NCBI RefSeq assembly: GCF_000224145.3
Contig: NC_020172.2
Location: 3,083,557-3,147,556 of the forward strand
Source: Ciona intestinalis
Taxonomy: Eukaryota; Chordata; Ascidiacea; Phlebobranchia; Cionidae
Length of the DNA: 64,000 nucleotides
Reading direction: 5' to 3'
Of this stretch, positions 9,892-21,600 are shown piece after piece. Position 1 is the first letter of the stretch; every line of letters begins with the position of its first letter. The notes beneath the pieces were generated by a model. That model was not told the DNA's origin. It worked only from the letters and a program-made list of their open reading frames with translations, and searched no databases. Position numbers and translations under genes: made by a program.

Positions 9892-11818
9892 ATGATTCCT
9901 GAAAGCGTCGCAGTACGACAGCGCGGTGCATTTGATTTCGCGAGCTGTTATGACAACTTATGTGCCCTACAATCCACTGTCCCGCTTTCAACTGTGAAAG
10001 CTCACTTGGCAAATGGAATATTAGATATAAATGGTGACAAAATACGAATGATAGATTGGTCGCCAATTTTAAACACTTTAAAAATCAACCGAAATTTGCG
10101 TTACGTCTCAATTAAAAGCTACTTCCCAACCAACGGGAATTCCAATGGGATTCTTTATTTTAAAGGAGGGACCCCAGCAATTCGATGCAAGAATGTGACA
10201 ATGGGAAAAGCCAAGGTCTTGGGCTTCTTGCATTTCCCCAGTCAACCAATAATTAGATGCATTGATCTTCAAGGGGGTTCCGATAAGAGAACGTGACTTA
10301 CAAATATAAGCCAAAGAAATCAAAAAAAATAAATCTCTCACTCATTTACAGTTTGACTACTGTCAGATTTCAGATAATGGGGCGAAAATTTTGTGCCATA
10401 CACTTAAAAGTCACCCAAGTATACCCCATTTAAGTGTAAGTGGGTGTAACATTACTTCAGCAGGAGCGGAAATGATTGCGAAATTGGTAAAGCATCAGGC
10501 CACACAGAGGCACAGTGAGGCATGGGCTGATGGATTGAGATACAGGACTCCTAATCTCAGTTTAATGAGTGGAATCCGAAGAATAAGTCTCAACTCCAAC
10601 CCTATGATAAGTGATGAAGGAGCTGAAGCTTTTGCTGATGCGTTAAAAGATGATCTTTGGTTGAAAGCTTTGGATTTGCAACACTGTGGGATAAGCTCGG
10701 AAGGAGCTGACAAGATTATGTCGACTATAAAACACAACAATACAATTGTGGTCCTTGATATCAGAGGAAACCCTATGGTTGATACTGGGACCTTAAGAAA
10801 GGTTCTGGGTAAAGTTTTAATGAATGTAAATGGAAATGATGAAAACGATTACCCCTGGGTGAAGGAAGAGCCCCCTAAAGACCCCTACAGGACAGGAAAA
10901 CCAAGACGCCCCACTAGGAATATAAGCAGAAGCTTCACCAAAAAACAAACCCAGAAAAGTTTGAAGCAAGCAGCAGGAGAGGAAGGAGTACCGGATGTTT
11001 ATCCTCCAGGACATAAAAGTTTTGTTCCTTGGAGGACTGCAGTGAGAGCTTCCCAACATAAGCTGGGATTCTGTGATAAGAGTGATGAGGAAGAGGATCT
11101 GGATGAATCCTCCGAAGTCCTCCGAGTGATGCAGGAGTCCTCCAAGCCATCTTTTGTGGATACAACGTTCTCTGTTACTGGAGGTGGGGATCAGAATCCA
11201 ATTGATCAATCTTTATTGACAAAGAGAGAGTGTGAAGAGTATATCAAGAGGCTCAAGATTGATCTTCTGGATGCTAAAAGAAGACTTTCAATGTCGCAAG
11301 AAAGCGAGAAAAAATTAAACAACAAAATCATGAGTCTTGAGGTGGAAAATTCAAGATTACGTCACGATTTAAAAACAAGCTTTGAAAATAGTAGGATGAG
11401 GTCTCAGATTGAAGAAGAGGGTCTTCTTGATAGTATTGAGACTTCCTTTAATAAGTTTCATGAGTTTTTGAACACTTTAAATGATGTTGGTTTAGGCTCA
11501 TTGGCCACTGCTGCTGGGTTAGATGATTTAACCAAAAATATGCCAAAAAATACAGCAGATAAAATGTATCAGCATACTGGAAAAGGTGATGAAACTTCGA
11601 AAGAGACTTTACCTCTTAAAAATCCTATTTTGATTGAAGGGTCAAAGTTAGATGGCAAAGAAAATGGGAATGCAGCTAAAACTAAAATACCCAGTGAAAC
11701 CCAACCTGCAGAAAAGGACAAAAACACAAAATCAAAAGCTTCGGATATGTCTACCCACACTGATCCTAGTAACTTATCTCGTACTGATTTATCCTCTTCT
11801 GTGGGGTCTAACTTCTAG
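9892..11818 (+). CDS. CEP78: Centrosomal protein of 78 kDa (CEP78), intronless, interrupted frame
   Basis: From ATG 9892 to TAG 11816-11818 the sequence matches CEP78 along its length (about 641 codons; human about 689). Features are FASCYDNLCALQSTVPL and INRNLRYVSIKS at the N-terminus; leucine-rich repeats over roughly residues 90-310 ([51 protein letters not shown]); a linker with [10 protein letters not shown]; a C-terminal coiled coil (residues about 430-500); and the conserved [29 protein letters not shown]. Known role: distal centriole and appendage-associated protein regulating cilium length; human loss causes cone-rod dystrophy with hearing loss. Oddity: the assembled frame shifts by +1 in a G run at 10273-10277 and meets an in-frame TAA at 10307-10309 where CEP78 has Leu; the good frame then continues to the end. 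This may be a sequence error, an allele, or a 34-nt intron (see findings). Copies at 14830-16871 share only the 3' half. Confidence 0.92.
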
Positions 11819-12867
11819 TCATAGGCGCCAAACCAGGGGCGGCAGGGTAGGCAGGACTCACCCGAAATTTTCTGCACTGTATTAATTAGTAACATTAGAA
11901 ACCAAAAAGTTAGAATGGTTTCACAAAATTTGCATCCACTTATCCTTGTCTAAACTGCATTTTGAAAAGTTTGGTGCTTGTTTTTATGAATTGTAGCTTT
12001 TTTTCTATCTCAGTGTAATTTTTCTTTGGAAATCCTGTTCTAGTTTGTACTGTGTATGTTTTAATGTTACCATTTAACATATATTACTCTGCATTAGCAT
12101 GTACTGTGTATAATAACTATAACATGTAAGTGTATGCTTTATTGCATAGTTCAGTTTTTTTTTCATAATTTTTATCCTGTTTTGCGCAATCTGTTTTTTT
12201 CATAATTTTCATCCTGTTTTGTGCTATTTTACCAAATAATTCCAGATTTTTAAATCCGTTTACTGGACCATTTTATTTATTTAGTGCTTACTCCTATCTA
12301 TAGATCTAATTAAGCTGACATTTGTTTATATTTTACTAGATATGAAAATATAGGCAACCATTGGTAATTGTTAGGTAACTGAACTCTAAATTCAGTCTAA
12401 CTGTGGAAAGAAATCAGCTTTTAAAGATGACAAGGTAAACTAGGTCAATTAAAATTAGAACCTATTTTATAGGCTATATATATCTTATAATAATTATATA
12501 TGTGAAAAGCCTATTTTTGATATAGGCTTATATGGACTATGTTATAAATATAGACTGTGGGGAAAGATGAATACAGACTAGTCATAATATCTTGAAAACC
12601 TACCTATACCAGTAATTATTTATTGGTTTTTGTTAATTTCTCTTTCTTAAGCATTCCTGCCTATAATTTTATTATTAATTTCTGTCAGAGATTATTTACA
12701 GTTTAAACTTGATGCATTTATTCCATTTATTTAATGTGTGTGTTCTTTTATTGCGGTTGGATTTGACTAGTTAATAATGCAACTAGGAATGTCTGTTAAA
12801 AACACTGTCTATATGAAAATGTAACCTTTTTGCATATATTTGCATTTAAATGCTTTACTTTGCATTT
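11819..12867. other. Tail-to-tail interval CEP78 / SLC5A gene A
   Basis: Holds the 3' UTRs of both convergent genes. 11819-11885 contains a dispersed motif (GGCGCCAAACCAGGGGCGGC, then AGGCAGGACTCACC) that recurs in variant form at 8765-8815 and 52915-53070. A MITE end fragment (AGACTGTGGGGAAAGATG) starts near 12552. No further gene seen. Confidence 0.6.
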
Positions 12868-15800
12868 CTATGCATAATAAGCAAATAGAAACACCATAGC
12901 ACACATCATCACTATACAAGCTATATTAACAGTCAGTTCAGCCCATTTTTCCTCCACAATACTTGCAAGTGCCACTGGTTGTGCTTTGCTCTGGTCTTGA
13001 TTTTTAGTACTGTTGATGCCACAGAATAATTCAAATGCTTTTTTCCACATTGGTTTATTAGTTTCTTCAGTTGCATTTGAGGCTGTAATATGACAGTTAA
13101 AATACACACCGTCTTTTGTTTAATAACTACCACCATAAATTTAAATTTAATAAACATAGCCTGGGCATCATTTTTTTAAATTTAGGGTGACCTTTTTAAA
13201 ATGCAGTTAAACTCGTAGTTGTTAAACATGTGGAACTTTATTAATTACTCATATAGACATTTACCAGCAGGAAAGAGCTGTTTTAGGCGTAAAATAGGTT
13301 GCTAAATGTATGGTGTCACGTCTGTTTTAAACGCCCGTGCCCTATGGTTATGAGGTGAACAAAAAATATGCGTACCTGTACTTGTAGTTTCAAAGCGATC
13401 TGTTTTATCGCCGTTGCCAATTTCCATACCATTTTCATCATTCAGCTTAAAAGTTAGAATATGAATTACAATGAAATTTAAAATTTTCTCTTTTTTTCTA
13501 AACTTTAATAAAATGACTTGTAGCTCAAATCCAAACTTTACCTGTAACTGTAATTTATCATCTTCTTTTACTTTTAATTTGCTGAACCTAGAGTACCATG
13601 TCAGTCTGAAGAGCTAAAAAAGTCAATTATTATTTATGTATGAAAATTTTTGAAATATATAATAAGCCATTCACCTTATTTTTTGGAATTGGTGGTGTAA
13701 GAAGAGATATGACTACAGCAGCAATTGCTGTTATGGCAGCAAGGATTATTGCAAAGTAAAGATAATGAACCTGAAAAAATAGCAGTTTATAATATATGTA
13801 TATCATATTTGGTATATGTATGAAAAATATCTTTTGGCAATTTTGTTTTCAAACTTAAAGGATCGATGTCTCGTCTGTCTTTAGACAAAACATCATCAAG
13901 GTTTGCCATAAGTGTCTGATAGCAACGTCGAGCCTTGAACCCATGTCTTCTGGGCTATTGGCAGACATGCTAACCTCAGTGCAGTAGCTTCTTTTGTAAC
14001 TAGTATTTTGCAAATAAAAATTAAAACTCTTTCGAAAATAAAGAAAGAAACATTTTTTACTAATGGTTTATATTAATATATGATATATATGTGTGATTTT
14101 TACTTTATATAGGACTGCAGGTCTGTACTCATCCTGGCCACATAGAGGAGTTCCGTATGCAAAGTCCATGATCATTCGTGTAGAACCAGTCACCAAACCA
14201 ACCATCAGTGACCAGAATGCTCCCTGGTGAATAACCATCAGGTAAAAGGCAATTTTTATATTAGCTGTAGGTAGGCCTGTAGCTTGTAATTTATTTATGA
14301 TAATTCTGACAGTTTTGTATTTTTACATAGCTTGTGTAGCCCTTAAAAAATACATTTTTGCAACTATATAAAAAAATGTATAAAAAAGTTTGAGCAAAAG
14401 TATCTTATGTTGCTCCAAAATTTTTATGTTTACTAGCAAAAGTATCTGATGTTGCTCTAAAATTTTTGCTGTTTTGTGCAGCTCACCAACTGTAACTAGT
14501 AACAGTATATAAATATTTCAATAAAAAATAAAAAAAGTAACAGAAGTTTTCTCACTGGTTCATTAAGTCTCGGCCAAAATATTCCCATTGCAAAGATAAC
14601 CATAATAGGAGGTCCAAGGTAACTTGTAATGGATTGAATATAATCAAATAGTTGACCGTTTGCAAAGGATTGAACAATTGGCACCCATGCTATACTCACT
14701 CCAACCATAAACAGCATAAATATTCTGAAATTTTGAAACAAAAATATATATTTGTTAAATTTTATTTTTTTACACACATNNNNNNNNNNNNNNNNNNNNN
14801 NNNNNNNNNNNNNNNNNNNNNNNNNNNNNACTCCTAATCTCAGTTTAATGAGTGGAATCCGAAGAATAAGTCTCAACTCCAACCCTATGATAAGTGATGA
14901 AGGAGCTGAAGCTTTTGCTGATGCGTTAAAAGATGATCTTTGGTTGAAAGCTTTGGATTTGCAACACTGTGGGATAAGCTCGGAAGGAGCTGACAAGATT
15001 ATGTCGACTATAAAACACAACAATACAATTGTGGTCCTTGATATCAGAGGAAACCCTATGGTTGATACTGGGACCTTAAGAAAGGTTCTGGGTAAAGTTT
15101 TAATGAATGTAAATGGAAATGATGAAAACGATTACCCCTGGGTGAAGGAAGAGCCCCCTAAAGACCCCTACAGGACAGGAAAACCAAGACGCCCCACTAG
15201 GAATATAAGCAGAAGCTTCACCAAAAAACAAACCCAGAAAAGTTTGAAGCAGCAGCAGGAGAGGAAGGAGTACCGGATGTTTATCCTCCAGGACATAAAA
15301 GTTTTGTTCCTTGGAGGACTGCAGTAAGAGCTTCCCAACATAAGCTGGGATTCTGTGATGAGAGTGATGAGGAAGAGGATCTGGATGAATCTTCCGAAGT
15401 CCTCCGAGTGATGCAGGACTCCTCCAAGCCATCTTTTGTGGATACAACGTTCTCTATTACTGGAGGCGGGGATCAGAATCCAATTGATCAATCTTTATTG
15501 ACGAAGAGAGAGTGTGAAGAGTATATCAAGAGGCTCAAGATTGATCTTCTGGATGCTAAAAGAAGACTTTCTATGTCGCAAGAAAGCGAGAAAAAATTAA
15601 ACAACAAAGTCATGAGTCTTGAGGTGGAAAATTCAAGATTACGTCACGATTTAAAAACAAGCTTTGAAAATAGTAGGATGAGGTCTCAGATTGAAGAAGA
15701 GGGTCTTCTTGATAGTATTGAGACTTCCTTTAATAAGTTTCATGAGTTTTTGAACACTTTAAATGATGTTGGTTTAGGCTCATTGGCCACTGCTGCTGGG

Positions 15801-18800
15801 TTAGATGATTTAACCAAAAATATGCCAAAAAATACAGCAGATAAAATGTATCAGCATACTGGAAAAGGTGATGAAACTTCGAAAGAGACTTTACCTCTTA
15901 AAAATCCTATTTTGATTGAAGGGTCAAAGTTAGATGGCAAAGAAAATGGGAATGCAGCTAAAACTAAAATACCAAGTGAAACTCAACCTGCAGAAAAGGA
16001 CAAAAACACAAAATCAAAAGCTTCGGATATGTCTACCCACACTGATCCTAGTAACTTATCTCGTACTGATTTATCCTCTTCTGTGGGGTCTAACTTCTAG
16101 TCATAGGCGCCAAACCAGGGGCGGCAGGGTAGGCAGGACTCACCTGAAATTTTCTGCACTGTATTAATTAGTAACATTAGAAACCAAAAAGTTAGAATTG
16201 TTTCACAAAATTTGCATCCACTTATCCTTGTCTAAACTGCATTTTGAAAAGTTTGGTGCTTGTTTTTATGAATTGTAGCTTTTTTTCTATCTCAGTGTAA
16301 TTTTTCTTTGGAAATCCTGTTCTAGTTTGTACTGTGTATGTTTTAATGTTACCATTTAATATATATTACTCTGCATTAGCATGTACTGTGTATAATAACT
16401 ATAACATGTAAGTGTATGCTTTATTGCATAGTTCAGTTTTTTTTCCATAATTTTTATCCTGTTTTGCGCAATCTGTTTTTTTCATAATTTTAATCCGGTT
16501 TGGTGCTATTTTACCAAATAATTCCAGATTTTTAAATCCGTTTACTGGACCATTTTATTTATTTAGTGCTTACTCCTATCTATAGATCTAATTAAGATGA
16601 CATTTGTTTATATTTTACTAGATATGAAAATATAGGCTACCATTGGTAATTGTTAGGTAATTGAACTCTACATTCAGTCTAACTGTGGAAAGAAATCAGC
16701 TTTTAAAAATGAAAAGGTAAACTAGGTGGATTAAAATTATAATCTATTATATAGGCTATATATATCTTATGATAATAATATATGTGAACAGCCTATTTGT
16801 ATATAGGCTTATATAGACTATATATAGACTGTGGGGGAAGATGAATACAGACTAGTCATAATATCTTGAAANNNNNNNNNNNNNNNNNNNNNNNNNNNNN
16901 NNNNNNNNNNNNNNNNNNNNNNNNNNNNNNNNNNNNNNNNNNNNNNNNNNNNNNNNNNNNNNNNNNNNNNNNNNNNNNNNNNNNNNNNNNNNNNNNNNNN
17001 NNNNNNNNNNNNNNNNNNNNNNNNNNNNNNNNNNNNNNNNNNNNNNNNNNNNNNNNNNNNNNNNNNNNNNNNNNNNNNNNNNNNNNNNNNNNNNNNNNNN
17101 NNNNNNNNNNNNNNNNNNNNNNNNNNNNNNNNNNNNNNNNNNNNNNNNNNNNNNNNNNNNNNNNNNNNNNNNNNNNNNNNNNNNNNNNNNNNNNNNNNNN
17201 NNNNNNNNNNNNNNNNNNNNNNNNNNNNNNNNNNNNNNNNNNNNNNNNNNNNNNNNNNNNNNNNNNNNNNNNNNNNNNNNNNNNNNNNNNNNNNNNNNNN
17301 NNNNNNNNNNNNNNNNNNNNNNNNNNNNNNNNNNNNNNNNNNNNNNNNNNNNNNNNNNNNNNNNNNNNNNNATGCGTCTTCCTTTATTTCCCAAGCCAAC
17401 GCAGAGCGTAAAATGGGACGCTCATACACAATGTTTTTTTCGTCACAAAAGTAAATAATTTTTTTTGTTTGCGTAACACAGGTTTTGTCAATGGTTACGC
17501 CGTTACAGTAAAGAATTTTTAAGTTCTCGAATTAACTGCTCGTCCGTGTTGCAATAAAATTAAATTTATCTAATCCACGCTCGTCCGTCACCGTTGTGCT
17601 TTTCTCCCAACGATTTACCTTCCCTGTAGTTTTGGTTCGTAAATACGCGCGTTATTAGGAGACTAATGTTTCCCACAACGCTTTACTGCCACATTAAAGA
17701 CTTATATTGAAATTGTTGATACTTGTGTGTCACACGGTGCCATGATAAAGTATTTTCCTTTATGTCGTTTTTACCGACCGCCCGTCGCCGTAGGTTCGGA
17801 TGACGTCATAAACGATTCGGTTGATTCGGCCGAATTGATTCGGCAAAAATGGCCGAATATTCGGTTTCGGCCGAATCGTTTTTTTAACGATTCGGTACAT
17901 CACTAGTTTTTACCAGGTTTATATATATATTATATATATTATAATTCTGAAAGATATGATCTTAAAGGACTTAAAGCGTGTTTTAAGATCACAAAAACAA
18001 ACAATTGCCAGAAGATCTTTTTCTCACTTTTCATATTGTTCCAAAAATACATGAGAAGATATTAGCCATATTACCCTTTAATCCAGTAGGCATAATTTCC
18101 AGTACAAGTTTAGGATAAGCTACATTGGTGCAACCACCATCTGCTCCACAGTATTTCTTGCATTCTGAAGGTACAGCACACCCTACTGAATCTGTTAATG
18201 GAAAAATATATCACAAAATACAATTAGTTAAGCTGCCTTAGACTCCATTAGTTTGTGGTACTTTGAATCTATGTTTTGCCAAGTAAAGGCTAATAGTTTG
18301 GTTTGTGCCTCGTTGAATTAAGAGAAACATAAGTATAACAAGGTGATTTTTAAACTAAATAAATATTTTACAAAATAAACTGCAAAACATGATGGAATCT
18401 TAATGTACAATCAGAAGCGTTTTAATCAAATGATAAAATGTGATACAGTTAAGTTCTTCCATTTAAACTCCAATTAGTTTTTCAGGCAAGAATATTTTAA
18501 CCAAAGAAATTTTCCATCTCCTGCCTACTATAGTTTGTATTATATCTCCTCCCCACCTGTAAACACAACTCTGCTTATCATTCCCACCATTACCATCATA
18601 TACATGGGTAATATCTTCATTAGACCAGCAGCTACACACCCTCCTTTTGCATGGGATAAGTTCTTCGCTGCTAATGTTCTTTGTGCAAGCACCTGTCAAT
18701 CAACAAGTGAAATTTATATATAATATGAAGTTATGAACTGTTTTTTGCTAGTATCAAGGCTAACCTTGTAACCGCTATTGTCTTTTGTAATATAACTTTA

Positions 18801-21600
18801 GTCTATTTATATTTTTTATTCTATGTGGGCCAAGTCCTGCAGCGTGACACACCAAGAGACCCGAGGTTTAGGCCATAGTTGGCCCATTACCACAGTCTGT
18901 TTGCATTATAGGAGTCAGATATTGGTTTTATCTTTGAGGAAAACTGCTTTGTTTGGTGGAACATGTGAATCCTTACAAATATATACATGCATAGCATAGG
19001 TGTATCATATATAGACCAACATGCCTTGGCTACAGTTGTCCTTACCTGGTCAGTGCAGAAATACCAAGTTGCAATTATAGTGAGTCCAAATGTAAGTCCT
19101 GGCCAAGGAAGGTCACCAGTTACTGGATCCCTGAATACGTGAAAGGAATCTGCCCTTGGTATTCCACAAGTTGTATTGGCTGGGCGGAGTTTTGGTATTG
19201 CTTGCATATATGCTACTTCAAGCCCTGCATACCCACCCACTCTTATGAAAGCTGAAAAGTTGAACATAATATGTTATTTCTGCTACAAGGCATAATGTGG
19301 TACAGACTTTTCGGGCTTTAGATGAGTAGTAGGGTGGGGTAAGATAGGCCACTTTTTTATTCTATTTTTTTTCTTCCAATTTAGTGGTAAAATTTAGTAG
19401 ATTAGCATTTTATATAGTAGGGTGGGGGAAGAAGAGATACCTTCAGCACATAATATCCAAATATCCTGATCGTGTTTTAAACATTTAACAATAGTCTATG
19501 GGAGTCGTGATGATACCGTTTTATAACTCTTTGAATTTTTTTTGTTTATTATCAAATGGTGAAAACTAGATAGAAAAGGTGTCCCATCTTCTCCACCCTA
19601 CTGTATTGTACAGTTTATATGTTACTGCATGGTTGCATGAAAATCTAAGCTGTCTTAAGGTGGCTGTACACAGTATCGGGCATGCAAAGTCGTATGCAAA
19701 CCCGTGTCCAATTCCGCATGCGGCAGCAAATTCCGGACAAAACAGACAAAACGATCGAATTCCGGATACTGTATACAGCCACCTTTACCGTTTTTGTGTT
19801 TTTATTTCACTTACATAACACCATCATTATTATAGCTCCAATAATTATGATAAAAGTTTGCACTGTATCCGTGTAAATCACTGCTGCCAGTCCACCAGTC
19901 ACTGTGTACAGTGCAGTTATAGCAAGCAGCACTATAATAGCAAGGTAAAGATTCCACCCCAGAGCTTCTTGGATGAAAATTGCTCCAGCAAATAAATCTG
20001 ACTGAATAAAACATTTATTTGTAAATAATGTGTGTCTGTGTTCATAATAAAATAAATGTTTCTTTTCGTTGGATACTTACGGAAACTTTTGTAAAAATGT
20101 AAAGAAACAGAGAGAGAACAGACATATACATCTGGATTCTTTCGCCTCCAAATCTCTTACGTAAATACTCCGGTAAAGTAACAACAGCCGAGGAGATATA
20201 TATGGGTGCGAATATCCAACCAAGGAAATAAAGACACAACATCGCCTGTAAAAACAGAGGTGTTTTTTTTTGTGTCTTTCGAATCTTTTTTATTGCGTCT
20301 TTCGAATTGGAAAGATCTGGTGAATCCACCAAAATTGTTACTTACATTGAAGTTATAGTTAAAGACCATAGGTATGATCTGGTGCTACGAAAAGACCATA
20401 GGCGTTCACAATAATTTACAATAGTAGTAGAGTTTTAAAAACTTTGAAAAGGGCGAATGTAATAATGCTCCACTTGTTGGACAGGCCCGTAACAACAGTG
20501 TAAATACTGTTTTAGGTGTAAAACTAGGGTGCAAAAGTATATGATGTCACAAAAATTCTGGTGCTAAAGCATATGATGTAACAAAACACTTGAGTGACAA
20601 AGCATATGTTGTTTCAAAAGCTAACGTGTGTCACCGAGGCACCCCAAACTTTACACCTATAGGCTATGTTTACTCTTACATTCCATTCATAAGCCCCCAC
20701 TGCTATACCAGCTGCAGCACCACTTCCCGCCAAACCCACAAAACTCCCACTCCCAATGTTACTGCTGAATATAGATGCTCCAACTGGAAACCATGAAATA
20801 TTTCTTCCAGCTAAGAAGAAGCCATCCACATTGCTGCGGTCTGTCTTTATCATTGCCTGGTTAAAACATACACAGTTTATTTCTGTATTTCAACAAATGT
20901 GAGTAACATGTTACTTTGGCTGCACCTTCTTTTACTTGGCTTGTAAATATTTAAGTTAAAGACATTAAGTGTCAGAAGCATGGTTTAAATAAATACGTTT
21001 TTTGTTTTTGCATGGAAGAGAAGTGACAGTCATTACAACATTTATATACCATGAATGCAACTTGTAGGTGATTGGCTAACAGTTTGTAGAAGGCACTACT
21101 GGTGGCAGCATTAACTCTGCCAAGCATTAAACCACTATGTTTATACGTGGCAAAGTTGTTAAACGCCTGCCTGTAACTCAGAGGTAATGGATTTAAGGCT
21201 CGTCACTGCTACTATTGTTGGCGTATGTGTCCTTGGGCAAGACACTTAACAGCAATTGCTCCAACCCAGTGGTCACTAATGGGTTGTCCAAATTATAAGC
21301 CATATATAAAAAAAATAATCACCCACAAAGTAACATACATGGTAACTTATAAGCTGGCAGTGGGTGTTTTAACACCCGTGTTATAACGACTGTCGTTTTC
21401 CGGCCATGGAGGATAAAGTAAGTTACATTCATTCATTATATAACACACAATACACTACATACCCATATCCCAACCACCAGAATGAATGCAAAGTACACCC
21501 CAATCACTGCAAAATCCGCTGCTTGTAAAACACCAGGTGTTGGTAGATTTGTAAAGTTTGCTGTTGTCCCAAGACCTGTATCAGCAGTAGTGGTATCCAT
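12868..21600 (-). CDS. SGLT-like sodium/solute cotransporter, paralogue A (one exon lost in gap)
   Basis: Exons found: 21600-21463 (ATG), 20856-20680, 20245-20081, 20001-19815, 19251-19046, 18692-18557, 18191-18075, [exon 8 missing], 14724-14556, 14223-14104, 13770-13675, 13613-13542, 13445-13376, 13082-12868 (stop). Exon sizes and phases match gene B, predicting a missing 142-nt exon and about 669 aa. Family: SLC5 LeuT-fold symporters, 14 membrane helices, Na+-coupled uptake of sugars or related solutes at the plasma membrane. Conserved: N79 and E103 (SGLT1 N78, E102), Y286, K317 (K321), [17 protein letters not shown] with the Gln (Q457), and the C-terminal helix ending FLFAYYA. Changed: the SGLT1 H83 position is Ser ([10 protein letters not shown]), and the W291 position is Phe (ATWYFCTDQ). 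The missing exon presumably lies between 14779 and 17372, where the assembly holds gaps and a foreign CEP78 segment. Exon 6 is nearly identical to gene B exon 6. Confidence 0.9.
14780..14829. other. Assembly gap (50 N)
   Basis: Fifty Ns inside the exon 8-9 region of SLC5A gene A; the size is probably nominal. The sequence to its right belongs to a CEP78 copy, not to this gene. Confidence 0.98.
14830..16871 (+). other. Second copy of CEP78 3' half, probably an unmerged allelic contig
   Basis: Matches 10547-12597 almost base for base, including the 3' flank, with scattered substitutions and a one-base deletion (GAAGCAGCAGCAGG against GAAGCAAGCAGCAGG) that breaks the frame near 15250. It is bounded by N gaps on both sides and sits inside a minus-strand SLC5A intron/exon interval with no CEP78 5' half. 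This looks like the other haplotype placed in a scaffold gap rather than a real gene. A true partial duplication cannot be excluded from sequence alone. Confidence 0.85.
16872..17371. other. Assembly gap (500 N)
   Basis: Five hundred Ns. The predicted 142-nt exon 8 of SLC5A gene A, absent elsewhere, probably belongs in or beside this gap. Confidence 0.98.
17372..17907. mobile_element. Terminal part of a DNA transposon, hAT-like
   Basis: The right end is rich in inverted GATTCGG/CCGAATC motifs (CGATTCGGTTGATTCGGCCG; ATTCGGTTTCGGCCGAATCG) and finishes CGATTCGGTACATCACTAG. Ends of the form CAGTGATGTACCGAATCG are typical of some animal hAT elements (recalled, not searched). GC content and motif style differ from the flanks. 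The left part is lost in the gap, so length and coding status are unknown. No intact transposase frame is visible. Confidence 0.5.
18816..18900 (+). repeat. Short dispersed repeat (family 3)
   Basis: TATTCTATGTGGGCCAAGTC, CGTGACACACCAAGAGACCC, then GGCCCATTACCACAG. Variants recur near 3379, 26195, 38192 and 62938. Origin unknown. Confidence 0.5.
19324..19606. repeat. Two adjoining MITE-like copies
   Basis: A truncated forward copy (19324-19412, AGTAGGGTGGGGTAAGATAG) is followed directly by a near-complete reverse copy (19415-19606, TAGTAGGGTGGGGGAAGAAG to TTCTCCACCCTACTGTA). In the intron between exons 4 and 5 of SLC5A gene A. Confidence 0.8.
21150..21440 (+). repeat. tRNA-derived SINE, best-preserved copy
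   Basis: CGCCTGCCTGTAACTCAGAG, CTCGTCACTGCTACTATTG, GTGTCCTTGGGCAAGACACT, AACCCAGTGGTCACTAATGG, CACCCACAAAGTAACATACA and the terminal AAAGTAAGTTACATTCATTC. All segments are in order. It lies just 5' (in + coordinates) of SLC5A gene A exon 1. Confidence 0.8.

Noticed and set aside
10495-11209. Long antisense open frames over CEP78
   Set aside because: They mirror the coding strand, recur in the duplicate copy, and have no recognisable domain.
14830-16100. A second functional CEP78 gene
   Set aside because: No 5' half, a frame-breaking one-base deletion, N gaps on both sides, and 3' flank identity all point to an allelic contig.
16818-17429. Open frames running through the N gap
   Set aside because: They exist only because Ns carry no stop codons.
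21150-21440. tRNA gene
   Set aside because: A- and B-box-like segments are present, but there is no complete cloverleaf or anticodon arm, and the same unit with a common tail recurs many times: a SINE.
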